From: an uncultured Bacteroidota bacterium
GTDB lineage: Bacteria; Bacteroidota; Bacteroidia; Flavobacteriales; Flavobacteriaceae
DNA length: 35,386 nucleotides
Direction of reading: 5' to 3'
NCBI GenBank assembly: GCA_902619855.1
Contig: CACNGE010000011.1
Coordinates: forward strand, 7,501 to 42,886
Shown: positions 28,348 to 35,386 of the stretch, one piece after another
Position numbering within the stretch: position 1 is the stretch's first letter
Layout: every line of letters begins with the position of its first letter
Translations under genes and position numbers: made by a program
Notes under the pieces: model-generated
What the model was told of the DNA's origin: nothing
Seen by the model: only the letters and a program-made list of their open reading frames with translations
Database searches by the model: none

Positions 28348-29231
28348 GACCGAGGATGAAATTGATTGATTGTTTGTTGTAAATGCTCATTGCTCATATG
28401 TAAATAACGTTCTGTAGTTGTGATACTACTATGACCTAGCATTTGTTGAACAGAACTGATGTCAGCTCCATTTTCAACAAGGTGTGTTGCAAATGAGTGA
28501 CGTAAACTGTGTGGACCTATTTTTTTTTGAATGCCTGCAAGTGCTGCAGCTTTATTCACAATTACAAATATCATATTGCGCGTGAGTTTTGTTCTTCTAT
28601 TATTAAGAAACAAAATATCACTATGCCCTTTTTTACCTTCCACTCGAGTGGACAGAAACTGATTGACAGTTTCTTGTCCAATTCGACCAATGGGAACAAA
28701 GCGTTCTTTATCCCCTTTGCCGATTACCTTGACTAATCCTTCTTCAAAAAATAAATCTGAACAACGCAGATTGACGAGTTCACTCACGCGTAATCCGCAG
28801 GAGTAAAGCATTTCAAGTATGCACCGATTTCGTATTGACATTGGTTCCTCTCCAGTAAAACTATTGATAAGCTCTTCGACCTCCGAAACAGATAAAGTAA
28901 TTGGCAGGGTGGTTCCGATTTTAGGAGGTTCTACCAAAGCAACAGGATTGTTGTCGCGCAAGCCCTCAGTAATAAGAAAGTCAAAGAACGATCGAAGACC
29001 AGAAAGTAAACGAGATTGCGATGAAGGCTTTACTTCTTTTGCAGTCTCATAAATAAACTGAAGCAAATGTTCTGAATTGACTTTGGTAGGACCAAATTTG
29101 ATGTTGTGTTTCTCTAAGTATGCAATCAGTTTTTGAACATCAAAAACATAATTTTTTAGTGTATTTTCCGAAAGTCCTCTTTCGAGAAGTAGATATGATT
29201 TAAAAGCTTTGATACTTTCACTCCAGTTCAT
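28344..29231 (-). CDS. xerD: Tyrosine recombinase XerD
   Basis: XerD (295 residues) acts with XerC at dif to resolve chromosome dimers. The N-terminal SAM-like core-binding domain (about 1-100) is followed by the catalytic domain with Arg148 (CGLRVSEL), Lys172, His241 and Arg244 (HSLRH), His267 (LGHSS) and the nucleophile Tyr276 (TTERYLH). The set is complete. Length and the absence of nearby repeats or att-like sites favour housekeeping XerC/D over a mobile-element integrase; the choice of D over C rests on family resemblance. A -7-like box, TATCTTCG, lies three bases before the ATG. Confidence 0.93.
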   Translation of the reverse strand: MNWSESIKAFKSYLLLERGLSENTLKNYVFDVQKLIAYLEKHNIKFGPTKVNSEHLLQFIYETAKEVKPSSQSRLLSGLRSFFDFLITEGLRDNNPVALVEPPKIGTTLPITLSVSEVEELINSFTGEEPMSIRNRCILEMLYSCGLRVSELVNLRCSDLFFEEGLVKVIGKGDKERFVPIGRIGQETVNQFLSTRVEGKKGHSDILFLNNRRTKLTRNMIFVIVNKAAALAGIQKKIGPHSLRHSFATHLVENGADISSVQQMLGHSSITTTERYLHMSNEHLQQTINQFHPRS

Positions 29232-29234
29232 ATT

Positions 29235-29242
29235 CGAAGATA
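29235..29242 (-). promoter_or_regulatory. Candidate -7 box of xerD
   Basis: TATCTTCG on the minus strand has one mismatch to TAnnTTTG and is followed by three bases and the xerD ATG at 29231. Its position matches the other boxes that abut start codons in this window. Confidence 0.35.
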
Positions 29243-29245
29243 CAT

Positions 29246-29275
29246 TATATTTACAGCGTCTTTACGTATATTTTG
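29246..29275 (+). promoter_or_regulatory. Promoter region of aroQ
   Basis: Two overlapping candidates occur: TATATTTA at 29246-29253, part of a 14-mer (TATATTTACAGCGT) also found at the dapF promoter, and TATATTTTG at 29267-29275, which departs from TAnnTTTG by one base of spacing. Either could drive aroQ, whose ATG pair lies at 29283-29288. Confidence 0.35.
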
Positions 29276-29282
29276 TAAAAGA

Positions 29283-29708
29283 ATGATGAAGATAGCAATT
29301 ATAAACGGTCCAAACCTGAACCTATTGGGAAAGCGTGAGCCTGAGGTGTATGGTAACAAAGATTTTGACGCATATTTTCTTCAACTTCAATCCTCTTTTA
29401 CTGCTATTTCTTTGACTTGTTATCAGTCCAATGTTGAGGGGGAGCTCATTAATGAGATCCAACGTTTGGGTTTTGATGTTGACGGCATAATTTTAAACGC
29501 TGCTGCCTATACACATACTTCTGTTGGGATAGGGGATGCGATCAAAGCGATTGCAGCGCCAGTGATTGAGGTACATATTTCAAACACTTTCGCTCGAGAA
29601 GATTTTCGACATACTTCATATATAACCCCCAATGCAAAGGGGTTGATCCTTGGATTTGGACTTGATGTTTATCGCTTGGCAATTGAGAGCTTTTTGCCAA
29701 AGCTTTAG
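29283..29708 (+). CDS. aroQ: Type II 3-dehydroquinate dehydratase AroQ
   Basis: AroQ (141 residues) dehydrates 3-dehydroquinate to 3-dehydroshikimate in the shikimate pathway. The type II fold is clear from INGPNLNLLGKREPEVYG, with the catalytic Arg (R18) and Tyr23, from NAAAYTHTSVGIGDAI and from EVHISNTFAREDFRHTSY with the active-site His98. The length is standard. Two ATGs (29283, 29286) are possible; the family usually starts M-K-I, favouring the second. It is divergent from xerD. The stop overlaps the convergent SDR gene by 4 nt. Confidence 0.96.
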   Translation: MMKIAIINGPNLNLLGKREPEVYGNKDFDAYFLQLQSSFTAISLTCYQSNVEGELINEIQRLGFDVDGIILNAAAYTHTSVGIGDAIKAIAAPVIEVHISNTFAREDFRHTSYITPNAKGLILGFGLDVYRLAIESFLPKL

Positions 29709-30556
29709 ATTGGCCGATGACGATTTGAACTGGTAAGGGTTTTTCTCACCAACCAATCATTGAGTTTATCTGGAAAATAATAAGCCATTAGTCGGAAGAA
29801 AAATTTTTTCTTATGCACAATATACCTCGTTTCTGGTCTTTTGATGGATATGGACTTGAGTATTAAAGTAGATATTTTTTCAACAGATAGGGCATTGCGC
29901 TCGGCATTTTCGATCATTCGATCAGCTTTTTTGAGTACCTCATAATAATCGGAATCTTTAAATCTGTCCATTTTGTTTAGATTCTTTTTCCAAATTTCCG
30001 TTTTGATTGGGCCAGGCTCAATGGCAATGACTTGGATGCCATACTGGTTCAATTCTCTACGATAAACGTCGTTTATACTTTCCAGTGCATGCTTTGAAAT
30101 GCAGTATGCGCCATTGAATGGCGAATTAAATAGTCCTGAAACTGAGCTGATATTGATAATGCGACCTGCTTGTTTATTTGAGGTGGGTTTCAATAAGGGC
30201 AGAAAAAGGTTTGTTATTCTTCTAACAGACTTGACATTAACGTCGAGTTGCAATTCAAATTCTTCTTCTGTTAAGAGTTCTAAGGGACCTGGTACTGCAA
30301 TACCTGCGTTGTTGACCAGTGCTGCTATACTATCACAATTCTCAAAAACAATTCTTGATGCTTTGACAACCTCATCATGATTTTGCACATCAAACTGCAG
30401 TGGTGTAAATCGAGTTGTATAGATTGAGGAGAGCTCATTGGCATCCTCTTTTTTTCTCACACTTCCATAGATATGATATCCTTTCTGGTGCAATAAATCA
30501 AGTGTTGCCCTGCCAATTCCTGTCGAAACTCCTGTAATAATGATGTTTTTACTCAA
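29705..30556 (-). CDS. Short-chain dehydrogenase/reductase
   Basis: A 283-residue classical SDR. The NAD(P)-binding loop TGVSTGIGRA (8-17), NNAG (82-85), catalytic Ser138 (INISSVSG) and the Tyr151-x3-Lys155 pair (YCISK) are all present, so it should be an active oxidoreductase. Arg34/Lys35 after the second strand suggest a preference for NADP(H). The substrate is unknown. The start is TTG at 30556-30554, giving MSKNIIITGVS; no better start exists before the nucleotide-binding motif. The C-terminal tail (KKFFFRLMAYYFPDKLNDWL) is amphipathic and may touch the membrane. It converges on aroQ with a 4-nt overlap. Confidence 0.9.
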   Translation of the reverse strand: MSKNIIITGVSTGIGRATLDLLHQKGYHIYGSVRKKEDANELSSIYTTRFTPLQFDVQNHDEVVKASRIVFENCDSIAALVNNAGIAVPGPLELLTEEEFELQLDVNVKSVRRITNLFLPLLKPTSNKQAGRIINISSVSGLFNSPFNGAYCISKHALESINDVYRRELNQYGIQVIAIEPGPIKTEIWKKNLNKMDRFKDSDYYEVLKKADRMIENAERNALSVEKISTLILKSISIKRPETRYIVHKKKFFFRLMAYYFPDKLNDWLVRKTLTSSNRHRPI

Positions 30557-30584
30557 GATTTCTAAATGATTTAAGATTATATAT

Positions 30585-30607
30585 CAATCAAAAGCCATCA
30601 ATGGGCT
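30585..30607 (-). terminator. Weak terminator-like hairpin after lpdA
   Basis: On the minus strand AGCC (30607-30604) and GGCT (30596-30593) flank a seven-base loop, followed by TTTTGATTGAT. The stem has only four pairs, so the call is tentative. It lies about 35 nt past the lpdA stop and before the SDR gene. Confidence 0.3.
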
Positions 30608-30642
30608 ACTGTCTTTTGTAATTTTAAAGGTCGCGAGGTATA

Positions 30643-32034
30643 TTAAATATGTATCACCTCATCATAGGCAGCAGCAACTGCTTCCATTACCGCCTCACTC
30701 ATGGTTGGATGGGGGTGTACTGCTTTTAAAATTTCTTGACCAGTTGTTTCTAGCTTTCGTCCAACAACTGCTTCTGCAATCATGTCAGTGACTCCAGCAC
30801 CAATCATATGGCAACCAAGCCACTCGCCATATTTGGCATCAAAAATGACTTTTACAAAACCATCGGTATGACCACCTGCCTGGGCTTTACCCGAAGCTGT
30901 AAATGGAAATTTACCAACTTTAATTTCATATCCTTTTTCTTTTGCTTGCTCTTCGGTATAACCAACTGATGCAACCTCAGGGAAACAGTAGGTACAGCCT
31001 GGGATATTATTATAATCGATGGGCTCTACATGATGACCTGCAATTTTTTCAACACACAATATACCTTCTGCAGAGGCAACATGCGCCAGTGCTTGGCCAG
31101 ATGTGACATCTCCAATCGCATAGTATCCTCGGACATTTGTTTGATAGAAATCGTCCACCAAAATTTTATCTCTATCTGTGGCAATTCCGAGTTCTTCTAG
31201 ACCTATGTTTTCGATGTTTGTTTTGATTCCAACTGCTGACAAAACGATATCAGAAGAAATTTCTTCCTCACCATCTTTTGTTTTTATGGTAGCCTTGACA
31301 CCTTTGCCGCTAGTATTTACTTTGGTGACTTCTGCGCTGGTCATAACCTTTATTCCGCTTTTTGTGAAGCTTCTTTCCATTTGTTTTGAAATTTCATCAT
31401 CTTCAACAGGGATGATTTTAGGCATATACTCAACCAGGGTTACCTCTGTACCCATGGCATTGTAGAAATAAGCAAATTCAACACCAATCGCACCAGAGCC
31501 AACAACAATCAGTTTCTTCGGCTGTTTTGGAAGTGTCATTGCTTCGCGATAGCCGATGACTTTCTTGCCATCTTGCGGAAGACTGGGGAGTTCTCTAGAT
31601 CGTGCACCAGTTGCAATAATGACATGATTTGCCTCATATTCTGTTTCGCTTCCATCTTCACTGGTGACAGATACTTTTTTGCCAGCTTTCAGCGTGCCAT
31701 GACCCATAATGACTTCAATTTTATTTTTCTTCATCAAAAACTGAACGCCTTTGCTCATTGTGTCAGCAACATTTCGACTTCGATTGACTACTGAATCGAA
31801 ATCCTTATCATAATTTTCGATGGTCAAGCCATAGTCATCGGCATGTTTGAGGTAGTTGAACACCTGTGCAGATTTCAAAAGGGCTTTTGTCGGAATACAT
31901 CCCCAGTTCAAGCATACACCACCTAAGCTTTCTTTTTCGATTATGGCAGTATTAAGCCCCAATTGTGATGCTCGAATTGCAGTAACATATCCTCCAGGAC
32001 CACTTCCTAAAACAATAACATCAAACTTATTCAT
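30643..32034 (-). CDS. lpdA: Dihydrolipoyl dehydrogenase
   Basis: LpdA (463 residues) is the E3 flavoprotein that reoxidises dihydrolipoamide in the pyruvate, 2-oxoglutarate, branched-chain and glycine-cleavage complexes. The FAD motif GSGPGGYVTA (10-19), the redox disulfide Cys41/Cys46 (GGVCLNWGCIPTK), the NAD-binding GSGAIGVEFAY and the C-terminal His442-Glu447 dyad (HPHPTMSEA) are all present. No E2 or other E3 partner genes are nearby, so it probably serves several complexes as a free-standing gene. Upstream boxes AATATTTG and TATTTTCG each have one mismatch to the -7 consensus. Confidence 0.97.
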   Translation of the reverse strand: MNKFDVIVLGSGPGGYVTAIRASQLGLNTAIIEKESLGGVCLNWGCIPTKALLKSAQVFNYLKHADDYGLTIENYDKDFDSVVNRSRNVADTMSKGVQFLMKKNKIEVIMGHGTLKAGKKVSVTSEDGSETEYEANHVIIATGARSRELPSLPQDGKKVIGYREAMTLPKQPKKLIVVGSGAIGVEFAYFYNAMGTEVTLVEYMPKIIPVEDDEISKQMERSFTKSGIKVMTSAEVTKVNTSGKGVKATIKTKDGEEEISSDIVLSAVGIKTNIENIGLEELGIATDRDKILVDDFYQTNVRGYYAIGDVTSGQALAHVASAEGILCVEKIAGHHVEPIDYNNIPGCTYCFPEVASVGYTEEQAKEKGYEIKVGKFPFTASGKAQAGGHTDGFVKVIFDAKYGEWLGCHMIGAGVTDMIAEAVVGRKLETTGQEILKAVHPHPTMSEAVMEAVAAAYDEVIHI

Positions 32035-32097
32035 GTCAAATATTTATTTTGCGAAAATACGAAACGAAACACGAATTCAATAGTGAATATGGAATTA

Positions 32098-32490
32098 CTA
32101 TGATTTAAATTTTAGGCTTGCTGAGTTTACACAATATCTTCGTTGAGATGGGGTAGGCCCATCAGGAAAAACATGCCCTAGATGACTGTCACAGTTTTCA
32201 CATAAAATTTCAATCCGAATCATGCCATGACTGTGATCGGGTTCGTAACGAATTTTACCATCAATCGAATCGGAAAAACTCGGCCAACCACAGTTACTTT
32301 CAAACTTATGATCACTTAAAAAAAGAGGTTCTTTGCAGCCTTTACAAACATAAGTGCCATTTTCAAAATGAAGATTATATTCTCCTGTTTGTGGATACTC
32401 TGTTCCTTTTTGTCGCATAACGCGATAAGACTCGTCATCGAGAATTTCTCTCCATTGGTCTTCAGTTTTTTTAAAAGGAGTCTTACTCAT
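32098..32490 (-). CDS. msrB: Peptide-methionine (R)-S-oxide reductase MsrB, cytoplasmic
   Basis: A 130-residue MsrB that reduces methionine-R-sulfoxide in proteins. The catalytic Cys120 lies in RYCVNSASLKF, the structural zinc pairs are CKGC and CENC, and CGWPSFSDS and GHVFPDGP are conserved. The frame is open upstream, but the extension is the shifted reading of the neighbouring msrB; the ATG at 32490 (MSKTPFKKTEDQW) gives the normal length and no signal peptide, so the protein should stay in the cytoplasm. It overlaps the upstream exported paralogue by 8 bases. Confidence 0.93.
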   Translation of the reverse strand: MSKTPFKKTEDQWREILDDESYRVMRQKGTEYPQTGEYNLHFENGTYVCKGCKEPLFLSDHKFESNCGWPSFSDSIDGKIRYEPDHSHGMIRIEILCENCDSHLGHVFPDGPTPSQRRYCVNSASLKFKS

Positions 32491-32962
32491 TGGAAACAAA
32501 AGATAATGCAACTGAATTGATACAATGCCTTTGTCCTGTCGTTCGGCGAGGGCCATCATTGAAAAGATGCCCCAAATGACCACCACAACTGGAACAAATC
32601 AGCTCAATTCTTGTATAGCCGAGTTTATTGTCTTTTTTGTAGGAAACAGCTCCCTCAACTGCTCTATCGAATGCAGGCCATCCACTTCCGGAATCATATT
32701 TATGATTTGAGACGTAAAGTGGAGCTTCACAACCTGCACATTTGTAAACTCCTTCCTTGTAGTGGTTATTGTATAAGCCTGAAAAGGGTCTTTCAGTACC
32801 AGCCTCACGCAATACATAGTAGGCATTATCGTCGAGCTGTGCTTTCCATTCTGCAGCAGTCTTATTACAAGAAAAATCTTGTGCTGGCGTATTGGGCGTT
32901 TTGGGATTTTGTGCACATGCAATGTTGCTAAAAATCAATAGTAAAAATAGAATGAATCTCAT
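32483..32962 (-). CDS. msrB: Peptide-methionine (R)-S-oxide reductase MsrB, exported
   Basis: A second MsrB (159 residues) with an N-terminal signal sequence (MRFILFLLLIFSNIACAQ). Cleavage could be at ACA-Q by signal peptidase I, or Cys16 could be lipidated, although NIAC is a poor lipobox. The catalytic Cys147 (GQRHCINSVALSF) and zinc pairs CAGC and CSSC are intact. It is therefore likely a periplasmic or membrane-anchored repair enzyme for oxidised envelope proteins. The ATG overlaps the hydrolase stop as ATGA, and its end overlaps the cytoplasmic msrB, so the two paralogues are made from one mRNA. Confidence 0.92.
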   Translation of the reverse strand: MRFILFLLLIFSNIACAQNPKTPNTPAQDFSCNKTAAEWKAQLDDNAYYVLREAGTERPFSGLYNNHYKEGVYKCAGCEAPLYVSNHKYDSGSGWPAFDRAVEGAVSYKKDNKLGYTRIELICSSCGGHLGHLFNDGPRRTTGQRHCINSVALSFVSNE

Positions 32963-33825
32963 GGGTGTTGAAATAAGAATTGAACAATATATTGAACAGT
33001 TTTAGGGTCTCTCAATATTCGATGATGCCCAAGACCTGAAGTCAATTTGAGTTGTGAGTTTGGAGCCAAATCATGAAGTGTAATGCTACATTCATAAGGT
33101 GCCTCTTTGTCATCTTTATCATGCACAATCAAGAGTGGAATATCGATTTCTTTTATGCTCATACTAGACGAATATGTTTCAAGTTTTGTGCCAAATTGCT
33201 TTTCAACAGTAGTAATCATTCTTTCTGTTATTTTTTCAGAAAAATGAAGTTGTTGTGAGAATCGATAAAAAACCCCTTTGATCGAATCTCCACTTCCAAT
33301 GATTGCTGCTGATTGCAGAGGCAAACCATCTTTAATTGCTCTTAACAAGGCAAAACCACCCATAGAGTGTGCAATGGCAGCATCAAAAGGCCCAAATTTT
33401 TGATTGAGATCTTGAATACAATATGTTAGTTCAAGGACATTTGTTTTGTTTCCAGGCGATTGACCATGCGCAGGCATATCAAATGTGATGACCTCACAAT
33501 TTTCTTTTTGTAATTCGTCTGCAAAGTAAAAGAGTTGTGTTCCTCGACCACTCCAACCATGTAACAATAAGACTTTTTGTTTCTTTCCTTGCAATCTGTA
33601 AACTTGAATTTCTTTTTGAATAGAAGAGGAAGAAAACTTTATTTTTTTTGCTGCATCAAACATATGATGCTCTCGAACAGGTGTATTGAATCGCTGTGGT
33701 CGGAAAAATAAATACAAGGCCACTTTTGTAGCCAACGCGTTAGATATGCGTTGCGATAGCCAAATTACAAATCGTATTGATGTGGGTACATGTACTGCAG
33801 ACCTTTGTTTTTTGTTCTTTTTCAT
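32959..33825 (-). CDS. Alpha/beta hydrolase
   Basis: A 288-residue alpha/beta-hydrolase-fold protein. The oxyanion region LLLHGWSG (87-93), the nucleophile elbow AHSMGG with Ser154, an acid at Asp238/Asp239 (LLIVHDKDD) and the His in GLGHHR (267-268) form a full triad. The N-terminus is basic with a hydrophobic stretch (about 17-42) that may associate with the membrane. No substrate can be inferred. It heads an operon with two msrB genes through an ATGA overlap; a -7-like box TAACTTTA (33843-33836) lies ten bases before the ATG. A link to oxidative-damage repair is only inferred from this arrangement. Confidence 0.87.
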   Translation of the reverse strand: MKKNKKQRSAVHVPTSIRFVIWLSQRISNALATKVALYLFFRPQRFNTPVREHHMFDAAKKIKFSSSSIQKEIQVYRLQGKKQKVLLLHGWSGRGTQLFYFADELQKENCEVITFDMPAHGQSPGNKTNVLELTYCIQDLNQKFGPFDAAIAHSMGGFALLRAIKDGLPLQSAAIIGSGDSIKGVFYRFSQQLHFSEKITERMITTVEKQFGTKLETYSSSMSIKEIDIPLLIVHDKDDKEAPYECSITLHDLAPNSQLKLTSGLGHHRILRDPKTVQYIVQFLFQHP

Positions 33826-33835
33826 TGCAATTCAA

Positions 33836-33843
33836 TAAAGTTA
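33836..33843 (-). promoter_or_regulatory. Candidate -7 box of the hydrolase-msrB-msrB operon
   Basis: TAACTTTA on the minus strand, identical to the box before bamD, differs from TAnnTTTG only at the last base and sits ten bases upstream of the hydrolase ATG. Confidence 0.4.
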
Positions 33844-33900
33844 TTAAATATAAAAAAGCCAAACACATTATTTTCACTATTTTGGTAATCTAAACTAACA

Positions 33901-35215
33901 ATGTTGAATTTACAAAAAGGGAGTAATACACTCATTCGCGCCTGGGCATCATACGATTGGGCAAATTCAGTTTATTTTTTAGTAATCACTTCAACCATAT
34001 TTCCGATTTACTATGGGTCGTTGTTTGCTGACAATTTATACATTGAAATCTTTGGTCAGTCATTAAAAAACACTGCACTCATTAGCTATACGACTGCAGC
34101 TGCATTTACAGTTGTTGCTATTTTATCTCCCATTCTTTCTGGGATAGCAGATTATGTTGGGAATAAAAAATCATTTATGAAGTTTTACACTTATGTGGGA
34201 GCATTATCCTGTGTTGGCTTGTATTGGTTCAACTTGGACAATATTTACTTTGGTTTGATTTGCTATTTTTTTTGCCTCTGTAGGGGCATGGTTGAGTTGG
34301 GTTTTTTACAACTCTTATCTGCCAGATGTTGCTCACCCAGAACAGATGGACAAAGCCAGCGCCTTGGGTTATTCTCTTGGTTATGTGGGCAGTGTTTTGT
34401 TGTTGGTTCTGAATCTGAGTATGGTGCTCAATCCTAGTATATATGGTATTGAGGGCACAGCTTCAGAAGCATCTGTCAAAGCGATGAAATATTCATTTAT
34501 TTCTGTAGGCATTTGGTGGATTGCATTCAGTCAAATTGCCTTCAGATTTTTGCCAAAAAACATCTCAAAAAATCCATTGACGAACAAAGTTATTTTCAAT
34601 GGATATCGCGAACTTCGTGCTGTTTGGAAAACTTTTTCAAATCATCCAATTTTAAAAAGCTACATCGGTGCTTTCTTTGTTTTTAGTATGGCAGTTCAAA
34701 CAGTGATGTTGATTGCAGCCTATTTTGGCGAACAGGAGGTCAACTGGGGGAGCTCTAGTGAAAAGCAAATCGGACTGATTGTGAGTATCACGATCATTCA
34801 ACTCATCGCAATTATTGGTGCAAACATAACTGCACGATGTTCAAAACAATTCGGAAACCTACCTGTTTTAATCACCTTGAATTTCATTTGGGTAAGTCTA
34901 TGCCTGTATGCATTCTTCGTTCGATCGCCCATCCAATTTTACATTGCAGCTGGATTTGTTGGTTTGTCTATGGGTGGTATACAATCTTTGGCTCGATCTA
35001 CATATTCAAAATTTATCCCAAAAACAGATGATACAGCATCATTCTTTAGCTTTTACAGTACGTCACAAATGACTGGTATTGTCATAGGGATGCTGCTTTT
35101 TGGCACAATCGATCAAGTCACTGGTTCAATGCGAAATTCAGTTTTATTTTTTCTATCATTTTTTCTTATGGGAGCGTTTCTACTCATTCGAATCCATAGA
35201 CGAATGACCAACTGA
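33901..35215 (+). pseudogene. MFS transporter, Atg22/UMF1-like, frame broken at a T8 run
   Basis: A multi-pass transporter of the Atg22-like (UMF1) branch of the major facilitator superfamily, recognised by the N-terminus RAWASYDWANSVYFLVITS and later AALGYSLGYVGS-type and GGIQSLARSTYSKFIP segments. The first frame (33901 to about 34273) and the second frame (about 34274 to 35215) together give one continuous family-length protein of about 437 residues. The join is a run of eight T at 34266-34273; seven T would read CYFFASVGAWLSWVFYNSYL without interruption. As written, translation leaves frame and stops at 34437. Both halves look conserved and free of other damage, so this may be a sequencing error, a recent mutation, phase variation or slippage. 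Confidence 0.85.
34266..34273 (+). other. T8 homopolymer at the frameshift site
   Basis: Eight consecutive T in the MFS gene. One T fewer restores the frame. It lies in the codons for two Phe residues of a membrane helix, where homopolymer slippage would be tolerated at the protein level. Confidence 0.9.
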
Positions 35216-35386
35216 GTACTGATGTTTTTTATCTCCAAACCAAGTCGTGACATCTACTTCTTTGGGTTCACCTACATAGGTCACATCAGCAGTTCCAATG
35301 ATCGTTGCATGCAGCTTTTCCGAAGAGCAAGCACTTGCTTTAACTGACCCAAAGATTTTAGTAAATGATTTTTTAGATTTCAATTG
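35180..35386 (-). CDS. GIN-domain (DUF2807) protein, C-terminal fragment
   Basis: The last 68 codons of a minus-strand gene whose start lies beyond the window. The pattern SVKASACSSEKLHATIIGTADVTYVGEPKEVDV is the end of a right-handed beta-helix-like GIN domain (head GIN domain, DUF2807), which in Bacteroidota occurs in exported or lipoprotein envelope proteins. Function is unknown. The final 12 codons overlap the 3' end of the convergent MFS gene by 36 bases, more than other convergent pairs here. The tail HSSMDSNE is not typical of the domain and may be an extension gained by stop-codon loss. Confidence 0.75.
   Translation of the reverse strand, partial: QLKSKKSFTKIFGSVKASACSSEKLHATIIGTADVTYVGEPKEVDVTTWFGDKKHQYSVGHSSMDSNE

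Noticed and set aside
28552-28560. DnaA-box-like TTATTCACA in xerD
   Set aside because: Isolated within a conserved coding region and far from dnaA; no supporting cluster.
28344-29231. xerD as the integrase of a mobile element
   Set aside because: Flanks are core genes (response regulator, aroQ), there is no tRNA or direct repeat, and the protein has housekeeping XerC/D length and motifs.
32491-32586. Longer start for the cytoplasmic msrB
   Set aside because: The added residues are out-of-frame translation of the conserved C-terminus of the upstream msrB; the ATG at 32490 gives the normal length.

Overview
The window reads as a stretch of a Bacteroidota chromosome, most likely class Flavobacteriia. 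It is AT-rich, and Shine-Dalgarno-like sequences are scarce. Many starts are instead preceded by the Bacteroidota -7 promoter box TAnnTTTG. Lineage markers are a secreted protein with a type IX secretion (T9SS) type A sorting domain, a PorD/DUF4835 protein, a DUF6913 protein, a Bacteroidota-type omega subunit and the gene order bamD-omega-coaBC-porD-recN-fabI. Almost all of it is core housekeeping DNA. I see no tRNA, rRNA, insertion sequence, prophage or CRISPR array, and no gene-free stretch longer than 300 bases.

Layout. 1-2040: start of a probable ZIP metal transporter and a small-molecule methyltransferase, divergent from a THUMP-domain rRNA methyltransferase. 2041-7674: a terminator hairpin, then on the minus strand htrA, trmD and a large T9SS-exported Asp-box protein, the only clearly accessory gene. 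7783-9600: dapF and mltG (meso-diaminopimelate and glycan-strand processing). 9590-12196, minus strand: dnaA, a low-molecular-weight protein tyrosine phosphatase and an RsmI-like tetrapyrrole methylase, tightly packed. 12386-13823: a hotdog thioesterase converging on ribD. 13869-28347: a long plus-strand series of GNAT, prmC, ligA, DUF6913, dapA, bamD, omega subunit, coaBC, porD, recN, fabI, YbbR-like, coaE and an RprXY-like two-component pair. 28344-33825: xerD (minus), aroQ (plus), then an SDR, lpdA, two msrB genes and an alpha/beta hydrolase (minus). 33901-35386: an Atg22-like MFS transporter whose reading frame is broken at a run of eight T, then the C-terminus of a GIN-domain (DUF2807) protein.

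How the genes fit together. dapA, dapF and mltG serve peptidoglycan. bamD, porD and htrA serve the outer membrane, protein export and envelope quality control, and the Asp-box protein is a predicted client of the T9SS that PorD belongs to. dnaA, ligA, recN and xerD cover replication, repair and chromosome resolution. trmD, prmC, the THUMP enzyme and the RsmI-like protein modify the translation apparatus. coaBC, coaE, ribD, lpdA, aroQ and fabI supply cofactors, aromatics and fatty acids. The msrB pair repairs oxidised methionine, probably one protein in the cytoplasm and one exported.

I did not find a convincing new multi-gene system. The points most worth a second look are -7 boxes lying 3-5 nt before several start codons (possible leaderless mRNAs), the homopolymer frameshift in the MFS gene, a Ser in place of the expected catalytic Cys in CoaBC, and 3' overlap of nearly every convergent gene pair.
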